Of a stretch of 64,000 nt of DNA, positions 22,901 through 31,600 are shown in pieces. The DNA is from Bactericera cockerelli (taxonomy: Eukaryota > Arthropoda > Insecta > Hemiptera > Triozidae): the NCBI GenBank assembly GCA_024516035.1, contig CM044964.1, positions 4,628,240-4,692,239 of the forward strand, given 5' to 3'. Every line of letters starts with the position of its first letter. The stretch's first letter is position 1. The notes beneath the pieces were generated by a model, which saw only the letters and a program-made list of their open reading frames with translations, had not been told where the DNA came from and did no database searches. Position numbers and translations under genes: made by a program.

Positions 22901-23214
22901 AACATAGGAAAATTCTTCAATGGTTACCAATCGATAAGAGGTTAGAACACCAGACTTTGTGCTTACTATGGAGAATCATGAAGGAGGCTTCACCTCCATA
23001 TCTTCATTCATCATTTCATACATTATCATCATTGCATCATCACAACACACGTTCTACACATCTCATGCTTCCTACTCACCGAACCACTTACATGGGCGAA
23101 AGTTTTACAGTCAATGCTGTTAGATTATGGAATCAACTGCCTGATGAACTTAGAACTTTGGATAATCGCTTGGCTTTTAAGATCTTGACGAAGATACATT
23201 TCTTGGAAAATTAA
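19990..23214 (+). pseudogene. Non-LTR ORF2 (endonuclease-reverse transcriptase), split by a retroposed insert
   Basis: The part before the insert (728 codons, 19990-22176) carries the endonuclease: VAHINAQSLVGHH near residue 53, ISETFLK, IIMGDFNCNL near 185 and SHHDLIF near 257. The RT core follows: FRPISLLPVLSKVLEKIV near 540, FRPGHSTTTALIKV, LLSDFSKAFDSVD, GVPQGSILGP, and the catalytic YADDLQLY near 708. The part after it (22451-23214) supplies the RT thumb region and the LWNQLPDELR-type C-terminus common in this group. There is no RNase H domain. The frame before the insert runs into a stop inside it and resumes in the same register after the 10-bp duplication, so the copy was open until that event. 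Confidence 0.88.
22172..22440 (+). mobile_element. SINE-like retroposon with (CAA)n tail
   Basis: A 269-bp insert starts 'tctagctgggggacgttaaa' and ends in (CAA)5-6. It is flanked by a 10-bp duplication, atgaatgaag (22162-22171 and 22441-22450). No tRNA, 5S or 7SL head is evident. Its first ~60 bp consist of 'gactataaacag'-like units that also build the minisatellite at 57660-58195 and the head of the 51531-51680 element. Confidence 0.85.
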
Positions 23215-23575
23215 CACCCCCTCTCCCCCCTTTTTTTTTTTCACTATTTCCCCCTATTCTTTGTATATATTTATTCCTTTTCGTTTCTCTTTTTTTTATG
23301 TCTTTTTTTTTTTTTTTTTTCTTTCTTTCTTCTATTTTATGCTTTTTTTTCTATCTTATATCTCTCACATTATTTTAGTTAGGCTTTTAAAAGGGTTGGG
23401 TGGAAGAGATTGCCTCAGGCAATAACCCCGCCCTTTAGGTAGGACATTTCTCTTTTTTTTTTCGTTCTTGTATATATGTTTAATCTTTTTGTTTTTCTTT
23501 ATATTTTATTGTGTTCTACTGTATATATTTTTTGTTCTATCTAATAAAGCTTAAAAAAAAAAAAATAAAATAAAA

Positions 23576-23738
23576 AAAACTGAAGTAGTGATATGAAGTA
23601 TGTATGAGAGAGAAGGAATGTGTGTGTGAGAGAGAGAGAGGAATATGAAAGAAAAGACAATAAGAGAAATCAAGAGATATGTAAGAGGAGACAGAAAAAA
23701 ACTGAAGTAGTGAAATAAAGTATTTATGAGAGAGAAGG

Positions 23739-23789
<51 letters not shown>

Positions 23790-24000
23790 GAGAGAGAAGG
23801 AACGAGAGAGAGTGAGAAATGAAAAGAAGAGCAGGAAAAGAGTCATCTCAGATTTCGCTAAAAAGTTTGAACACAACCATCAAGGATAAAATAATAAGAG
23901 AAAGGAAAACACAAACACTAGAAAGAATTGAAAACAAAACTGTGGACGAACAAGAGGAAGACAGTAGATTTAAAAAGAAAGATGAAGTAATGTAATAGAA
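23576..24000. repeat. GA-rich tract with a ~121-bp direct duplication
   Basis: 'aaactgaagtagtga' ... 'gagagagaaggaatg' at ~23578-23635 recurs at ~23699-23745. (GA)n runs at 23740-23800. Confidence 0.75.
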
Positions 24001-24689
24001 ATGAGAAAATTATAACAAGAAAGAGATAAATAAAAGCATTAGGTTGTTATAAGTAAACATAGATGATAAATCGGAAGAAGACTCTTTGCATCACTCTTTG
24101 CAACAAATTAAAGATAAATATTTAAGTTATTTATAGATAGCATATTATGTAAAAATGGGGAAACCCGTTAATTTATAAAAATAAATAAAGACAGAGGAAG
24201 AAAGACAGACAGAAAGTTAGCAGAAAAAACAATATTAAACATTTACAAGAGTGAGACAGAAAAACAAAGGAATACTTAAAGCTTTATATATCTTCTGTTC
24301 TCTTCTTGCATTTCATTCTTACATTTGAGAAAACTGCTCAGTTTTATCCTTATGGAAGTTCCTTGTAAACATTTTTTTCTTACATTTTGGTGTAACACTT
24401 TTTTAATCTTTTTCTTAGATTTGAGGATACTTCAATATAGTTTTATCCTTTAAAAAAAAACTGTCGTAAACAATTTATTACTGCCGATAACTTTCTAATA
24501 TTAGAAATCGGAAGTATTGTGTTCATTTTCGTAAAAAATATTTTCTTGCTCCGATTTCAATTTTTCAATTAATATTTCTGGACATTTCATAAACTCCTGA
24601 GCAATTTTGGATTTGTGTCTGTCTGTCGTTTAAAACCATTCCTTGTTAAGCGCTAATCTCAGAAACTATTGAACAGATTTACCCTTTAT
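24001..24689. other. AT-rich spacer
   Basis: I see no gene. 24610-24680 resembles worn repeat sequence ('tctgtctgtcgtttaaaacc'). Confidence 0.4.
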
Positions 24690-24830
24690 AAAGATTTAAA
24701 CCTGTACATAATCAGTCAGTTAGTATAAATACAAAATAAGAAGTTATAATAGATACTCGTATACATGAATCTCGTAACATATCTGGACAGCTGATTCGAG
24801 CAAATAAGCTGAAAGTACATGAAATGCACG
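24690..24830 (-). repeat. Diverged relative of the hammerhead-containing repeat
   Basis: On the minus strand, 'gctcgaatcagctgtccaga' and the following 'gattcatgta' align with the downstream half of the ribozyme repeat at 55620-55714. The CTGATGA core is absent and GAAA reads GAAT, so this copy should be inactive. Confidence 0.6.
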
Positions 24831-25049
24831 GGAACTATGTTTTCCGTAACCTTACACTCTGCCGCGCTGTCTTTTTCTTTGTATAGGCGTTCTTCACACC
24901 TCGGCCGAGGTGTTTGATGAAGTAAAGTTAGTAAACTTTTCAGGGTGACTATCTTCCCTAGAGAGGCCCAGATTTTTTAGTGAGTAAAATTCCCTGTTCG
25001 TCTAGTTATCGTCGAAGCCTCTCGAAAAAATATTATTAAACATATTGGA

Positions 25050-25250
25050 TGAAGTTTTATTTACATAGAATATATACTTGTACATAATGTACATACATAG
25101 AACTTGAGAATAATAAAACAAAACTTAATGAAGGGCGGTGCTAATGCCAACAGCATTCTCTTTCTATAAAAATAAAAAAATAAGTAATACAGCACGATGA
25201 AGGTCCTGATCTAGTGTGTCAGGTATTATTATAAGGACATTATGTATATA
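25050..25250 (-). repeat. Non-LTR 3' end, diverged
   Basis: 'gaagggcggtgctaatgcc' and 'gcattctctttct' parallel the hairpin 3' UTR of the 19990-23575 element on the opposite strand. Confidence 0.55.
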
Positions 25251-25332
25251 TTTTAATTATTTATTTTTCTTGTTTATATTATTAATATTGTCAATTTTAT
25301 ATTGAATTTTTACCATTATCTGTCTGTATATA

Positions 25333-25588
25333 TCGTCGTCCCAAACACGAAGTGGCGTATCTCAAAAAATGGACATTTGAGATTTTTTGGCGTATCTAGT
25401 TCCACATGGTTTTTTATCACCTCACGAAGTGGCGTATCTCTATCTCAAAGCGTTCCAATTTTATGACCTATTTAATTTCGGCGTATATTGTTTCGAATAT
25501 TTCTTTCAAAGAACGAGCTGATGTATCTCGATTTACACTACTAAAGTTTGTATTTTGAAGATACGCCACTTCGTGTTTGGGACGACGA
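25333..25588. mobile_element. MITE with ~32-bp terminal inverted repeats
   Basis: The ends TCGTCGTCCCAAACACGAAG and its complement continue to 'tggcgtatct'/'agatacgcca', flanked by TA-rich sites. 'acgaagtggcgtatct' occurs again inside (25425-25440), so terminal units are repeated subterminally. Length is 256 bp. Confidence 0.85.
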
Positions 25589-26048
25589 TATGTTCTACTA
25601 ATAAAGAGTTTCTAAATAAATAAATAAAATAAATAAGGTGCCAATCTATAAGAGGGAAAGAGTACCGATGGAAAATTGTCTCCGATAGGTTTTTTATAGA
25701 ATTTTTAAACATTTACATAAAAATTTACATTATCCGCAAATTGAAAATAAAAAAAATCTATAATAACAACACGGTAGTAATTAGATTTGACTTTGCCTCT
25801 TCAGACCTATAACTTTCTCAGGTAGTGTCTCATCATTTTATGGAGAGAGCTTTTCATTTCATGAAAAGAGAATTCTGAATAATAGGTAATTATAAAAAGT
25901 GTACACATTAATTTTTATACGGTGGACATACATTTTTATACCTGGATATAAGAGAACTCAGTAGACTGGAATTTTGTTCTCTTATCCAGGTTTCTTGTAT
26001 AAAAGATTTTTTTCATAGAAGTAAAGTGGACCTGGAAATTGTTATTTT
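25589..26048. other. AT-rich spacer
   Basis: No gene is seen. 25940-25990 contains 'gatataagagaactcagtag', possibly the left part of a pogo-like MITE ending at 26132. Confidence 0.4.
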
Positions 26049-26132
26049 CTATCCAGGTTTCTCTTATATCCAGGTATCTCTTATATCTAGGTTTCTCTTA
26101 TATCCATGTATCTCTTATATCCAGGTTTGACT
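26049..26132 (-). repeat. Pogo-like MITE end with subterminal repeats
   Basis: The minus strand starts 'acagtcaaacctggatataa', a terminus typical of pogo/Tigger-related MITEs. Four further ~20-bp units ('cctggatataagagaaa' variants) follow. Confidence 0.55.
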
Positions 26133-26194
26133 GTATTAAATTTCTAGATGGGATCCAGCCTCCAACCCTTCCCCACACAATTGTCTTCTCTTTT

Positions 26195-26720
26195 TCTTCC
26201 ACTCTATCTCTCTCCCATTGTCTTCTCCGTTCACTTCTTCTCCTTCACCTCCAAATCTCATCCATTCCTCTCCCCATCCATTGTCTTCTCTCCATTCACT
26301 TCTTCTCCTTCACCTCCAAAATCTCATCCATTCCTCTCCCTCATTCATTGTCTTCTCTCCGTTCACTTCTTCTCCTTCACCTCCACAATCTCATCCGATC
26401 CTCTCCCCCACACCATTGTCTTCTCTCCATTAACTTCTTCTCCTTCACCTCCAAAATCTCATCCATTCCTCTCCCTCATCCATTGTCTTCTCTCCGTTCA
26501 CTTCTTCTCCTTCACCTTCAAAATCTCATTCGTTCCTCTCCCTCATCCATTGTCTTTCTCCATTCACTTCTTCTCCTTCACCTCCACAATCTCATCCATT
26601 CCTCTCCCTCATCCATTGTCTTCTCTCCATTCACTTCTTCCTTCACCTCCCATCTCATCATCCTCTCCCATCCAACTTCTCTCCTTCACTTCTTCTCTTC
26701 ACCTCCTCTCCCTCATCCAT
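26195..26720. repeat. 67-bp pyrimidine-rich minisatellite
   Basis: About 8 units contain 'cttcttctccttcacctcca', 'atctcatccattcctctccc' and 'tcatccattgtcttctctcc'. The period of ~67 bp is not a multiple of three. Overlapping open frames in all three frames reflect the absence of stop codons in a CT-only alphabet. Confidence 0.9.
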
Positions 26721-26951
26721 TGTATATCACCTTCACTGTGTTTTCAATTATGACTGTGCTCTCCCAGAGGTCAGGGTCAGGGTTAGGAGGAGTAATTTAG
26801 TGTTTTACATTATTAAAAGAAAAATAATCCTGGAAGACAGAGAAGATGGGTTGGGATGCTTTTAACCTCATTTAGAAGGCGGGCGTTTCGTATTTACCAA
26901 GATATGCTTTTCTGGTTGATTGTAAAAAATGAAGAAAAAATGTACAGATAT
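26721..26951. other. Spacer next to the BEL/Pao insertion
   Basis: No feature except the 5-bp target duplication gatat (26947-26951). Confidence 0.5.
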
Positions 26952-27287
26952 TGTAGAGACAGTGTTAGAAGGACAAGAATTTAGCCTTTGTATTGCTAGC
27001 TGATTGCTCGCGATTGTCACCGTTTATAAAGATAGAGAGATAGATTAAGCGCACTCACGATGGATTCAAAGTAGATTCGGCGATAACGAGGTGACGATGA
27101 TGACAGACGACAGACTGATTAGGTGTAGGTGTTGAACCTGTTGCAGAGGTCAGTTCTCCAGATCTCCAGATTCTATGGCGGCTCGCGCGTATTAATAATA
27201 TAGAATGCGCGGGCGGCTCGCGAGTTATGTATCGATTTTGAATAAAGGAAGGACGGTAGGAAAAATATATAATGGTCGGTCCTAACA
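26952..27287 (-). repeat. BEL/Pao 3' LTR
   Basis: 336 bp with TG...CA ends on either strand. On the minus strand a TATATATTT box lies ~15 bp in from the 'tgttaggacc' end, a candidate U3 promoter. A GC-rich direct repeat 'gcggctcgcg' flanks an AT-rich centre (27178-27222). Confidence 0.93.
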
Positions 27288-27298
27288 TACCCCCTCAC
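27288..27298 (-). other. Polypurine tract
   Basis: The minus strand reads GTGAGGGGGTA immediately before the 3' LTR, the expected site for plus-strand DNA priming. Confidence 0.75.
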
Positions 27299-27600
27299 AA
27301 AATAGGATACTATTTTCTCCCAGATACAGTGTTCTACCTTGGTAATAATAATCAGGTAAGAAAAAGGGAGAAAAAAGGGAAATACCTTTTTAATAATGAT
27401 TACACTAAAGCATACTAGATTATGTACACAGATTTAATAATTGTTTAACGAATTTGATACTAAAGATCTCTCAGGTAAGATTCTAGCTTGATAAAAAGAA
27501 AAGTAACAAAAAACCAACACCAAAAAAAGATTGATTAAATGGAACATTAAGTTCAAAAGATCATAACATATTTACAAAAGCACTCAATAAGAGAGCTGGA

Positions 27601-27738
27601 TTACTCTTGGGAGTCACCCAAAGGCAACACCGCAAGCTTTGATGCAGGGCGAGTCAACTCACTATGAGCTGTCCGCACTGTGACAACACGAACAACTTGA
27701 TCATCTCCAGGCATGACCTTGGTCACAATACCAAGAGG
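27601..27738 (-). pseudogene. BEL/Pao pol C-terminus, cut off by hAT insertion
   Basis: The frame continues LGIVTKVMPGDDQVVRVVTV and ends PLGDSQE before a TAA. This is the conserved C-terminal tail of BEL/Pao integrases. It joins the main ORF exactly across the 8-bp duplication of the hAT element, whose insertion separates it from the rest. Confidence 0.85.
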
Positions 27739-28614
27739 CAGTGTTGCCAACAGATTTAAAAAAAAATCGTCATGGCGTAGCAAAAATCTCGTCAAAAAAT
27801 CGTCAAGGAAGAAAAAAAATCGTTAAAAAAGTCGTCAACAATATTATACCTTAAAAAAGATTGAAATAGCGGGTTACACCCGGCTTTCTTGGGGTTTTTA
27901 TTGAACAGCATGCATCAGCAATCACCATGCAAAATATATTATATACAAGGAAGATCACTTACCAACCATCATAATAGATTGAACTTTGTTTATGTTGTTT
28001 TGTTGTTCATATTTGGAATTCCTCATCACTGTCCACTATGAAAACTTCATGCCCAGTACCTACACCAAACCATGCTACACTATTTACAGTATTTACTCAG
28101 TTTACACTTACATTTTATCACTAAAACACATAAAAGTTTAGAAGTAACCAAAGGGAAAATTAACTGAAATGAGTTTGAACTTTGAAAAAAATTAAATTTC
28201 AAAGTTCATTTTACAGAGTCTAGAGTACCGGAGACCTGGCGGCTCGGTGACCGAGAAACAATGCTCACAAATATAAAAGATCTCGATGCGCTCATAATTA
28301 CATAGTACATACGCCGCATAGTGTCGCGTCTACAGGCTACACCTACGTAATACGTAACCTACACATTAAAATGTAAACAATAGGGCGTGTTCACACGAGG
28401 AAAATAACAGCGGGAACGAAAAAATCGATTCAAAAAATCCAATTTTAACGGATGGATTTATGTCCATAGCTTTCCACAGAAATCGTCAAAAAACCGTCAA
28501 CTATAAGAAAATATCGTCAAAAACTATCGTCAACCGTCAAAACATTTTTTTTCCCGTCAAGAGAGTTAAAATATCGTCAAATATGACGAGAAAATCGTCA
28601 TGATGGCAACACTG
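27739..28614. mobile_element. Non-autonomous hAT element
   Basis: The termini CAGTGTTGCCAACA (left) and the complement of CAGTGTTGCCATCA (right) are flanked by an 8-bp duplication, ccaagagg (27731-27738 and 28615-28622), the hallmark of hAT elements. It is 876 bp with no transposase frame. Both subterminal regions carry repeated 'atcgtcaaaaa' motifs, possible transposase-binding sites. Confidence 0.92.
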
Positions 28615-31600
28615 CCAAGAGGCCATTGTTGAGGTGGATAATGTGGCATATGGAGAAGTACCACATCGTTAAGTTTGATGTTGTCCGTTGTAGTTGTCCA
28701 CTTGTTACGTTGAATCAACGAGTTTAGATAGTCCGCCTTCCAGCGTTTCCAGAAACTCTGGGTAGCTTGAGAGACAAGAAGCCAACGTTTGAGCGGTGGG
28801 ATGAATTCTTCGGCTATGTCTCTCTCTGGTCGAGAAAGTAAGGGAGCTCCAATAAGGAAGTGTCCTGGCGTCAGGATGTTTACGCCATCGTCTGGACTGG
28901 AACTTAACGAACAGATCGGTCGAGAGTTCAGAATTGCTTCAATGCGCACGAGAAAGGTAGATATTTCTTCAAAGGTCCATGTTTGTCCTTGAAGAACATG
29001 ACTCAAATGTTTCTTCACACTGCGAACCCCTGCTTCCCATAAGCCTCCAAAGTTTGGAGCACTTGGGGGTATGAAATTCCACTGAATTTCTTTGGTTTGA
29101 AGAAACTGATGAATGGTGGTATCCGCTGAACGCAGAAAAGATTGTACATCAGAGAGATGGGACGCAGCACCTTGGAAGTTTGTCCCATTATCGCTGAAGA
29201 TGTTGGTCGGTAGACCACGGCGTCCCAAGAATCGATCCAAACAGGCCAAAAATGCAGACGTTGACAATTCACTGACCAATTCCAAATGGATGCACTTTGT
29301 GGACATGCACACAAACACTGCAAACCAACATTTGGCCAGCGGAGAGTTTCGCCTTGGTCCTGTTTTATAGGTAAATGGACCCGCGTAGTCGATACCCACA
29401 TTCAAGAACGGTCGTCCTTGACTGTATCGTGATACGGGAAGATCCGCCATCATTGGTTGACGGAGAGTTGGTCGTTTTCTGAAGCAGTCAATACATTTGA
29501 AAACTAGTCTTCGGATGAGATTTCTTGCTCCAATTATCCAGTAATGTTGCTGTAACAAAGATTGAACCACTTTGGGTCCACCATGCAATGTCACAGAATG
29601 ATAATATCTCACAAGCAAGGTTGCCAGATGAGATTTTCCAGGGATCAAGATGGGATGTTTGGCAGATTCAGGTATTGGAGCATTACGAAGTCTCCCCCCC
29701 ACAGCAAGCAACCCGGATGAATTGAGCAATGGAGAGAGATTGCGTAGATTTGAACACACTTGTCCAGATTTCAGAGATTTGATTTCCTCACTCATATGAT
29801 GAGATTGGGTCAATTTAATGATCACGATCAATGAACCATCCAGTTCGGTTAATGATAACAAGAGATTACCAGAGCTTTTAGATGACTCGCGTTTGCGACA
29901 TTTATTGATGAATCTTAAGGCAAATGCCATGACTCGCTTAAGTTTCGTCAGAGATGAAAACTTTTCCACTGTCTTCATCAGACTATTTTCCTCTGTCTTG
30001 ATGAGGAGTGCCGCCGAAGGTTTGAGCTCTGGTACTGGTTCCTCCACAGTAGTGAGTGGCTTTGGCCAGGTTTCCGGAGGTTTTTTAAGGAATGATGGTC
30101 CTCTAAACCAAAGTCCATTGTTGATCAGCTGATTCGGCATCAACCCTCTGCTGGCAGGATCAGCTGGATTATTTTCCGATGTGACATGTCTCCACTGAGC
30201 AGGTTCTGATGATTCTAGAATTTGAGTGATACGATTCGCCACATAAATCTTGAGACGATAGGGCGGAGTTTGTAACCAAGATAGTACCACTGCACTATCT
30301 GAAAAGAGATAAGTTTGATCAATTGATAATCTTGTAGATAAAAATCCAAGTGATTTAATTACCTTTACAAGTAAAAGAGCAGCGTTTAGCTCTAGCCGAT
30401 TAATTGTCTGTACTTTGAGGGACGCCACTCGGCTTTTAGCGCGGATGAGGTACGTCTTCACTTCATCATTCTGATAACAAATGCGCAAATAGACAACACA
30501 AGCATAAGCTGCCACAGAAGCATCTCCAAATCCAACGAGACTTATGGATTTTGTGTTTCCACTTTCGATATGACGTGGAATTTTAATGTTCTTCAATAAA
30601 GGTACTTGATTTGTAAAGGTTTGCCACTGTTCGGTCATTGATTGAGACAACGGTGTGTCCCATGAGAGATTAGTTTGCAGCCACAATTGCTGTAAGAAGA
30701 TCTTCATCCACACAGTGACTGGGCTCAAATAGCCATTGCAGTCAAAGATCTTCGCCACAAAAGATAAAACTTGACGTTTTGATAGATTAGAAGGGGTAGG
30801 TTCTTCATTCACCATATAGAAGAATACATCTCTGGTAGGACACCACTGTATCCCCAGGACTTTTATAGCTTCTTCCCCTCCCTCCAAAAACCGATAAGGT
30901 TTTTCACACAGTTCTTCTGCCATGTCCACTAACACAGCAGAATGTGATGAGGCCCACTTTCTTACTTTAAAGCCGCCTTTTGATAATAGAGATATGATTT
31001 GATTTTTAAGATCTAGAGCGTCTTCCACTGAAGCTGCTCCCATCACCAGATCATCTACGTACACATAGTTGCATAATACCTCAACCGCCTTTGGAAAATG
31101 ATGGCCTTCATCCAATGCCAGCTGCTGCAAAACGCGCTGCGCCTGATATGGGCTAGGTGGTAGTCCAAAAGTGACTGTGGTCAACTCGTACTCAGTGATT
31201 GTCTTGGGGTCCTCACCATGCCACAGAATGTGCTGGTACTTCCGGTCTTCAGGATGTATCAAGATGCACCGATACATTGCCTCAATGTCGCAGGTCATTG
31301 CAACATTGTTTAACCTGAAATGTATGAGCAAGTCACTTATATCTTTCTGTAACTTGGGACCCACCATAAGACTGTTGGAGAGATTTTTACCTGAGTCACT
31401 CATTATGTTGGGATCAAAAACTACACGTAATTTCGTGGTAGATGAGGTTGATTTGTATACACCATGGTGTACTAATAGATAGTTAGATGGTTCCTGAGTG
31501 ATAGTCATATGACCCGGTTTGAGATATGACTTTAAATTGTCATCGTACATCTTTTTGTACTCTGGATTTTTGTTTAACTTCCTATCAAGAGAAGTTAAAC

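Larger units (their letters stand above)
19990..23575 (+). mobile_element. CR1/Jockey-type non-LTR retrotransposon
   Basis: ORF2 (endonuclease and RT) is followed by a 3' UTR with the hairpin 'attgcctcaggcaat' (23412-23426), an 'aataaagctt' signal region (23542-23551) and a poly-A tail. The only coding break is the 269-bp insert at 22172-22440. Minus-strand 3' fragments of related copies lie at 5210-5466, 9990-10167, 25050-25250 and 51345-51507. Confidence 0.85.

Noticed and set aside
26039..26800. Three overlapping open frames of 71-253 codons
   Set aside because: They arise from a CT-only 67-bp minisatellite that lacks stop codons in every frame.
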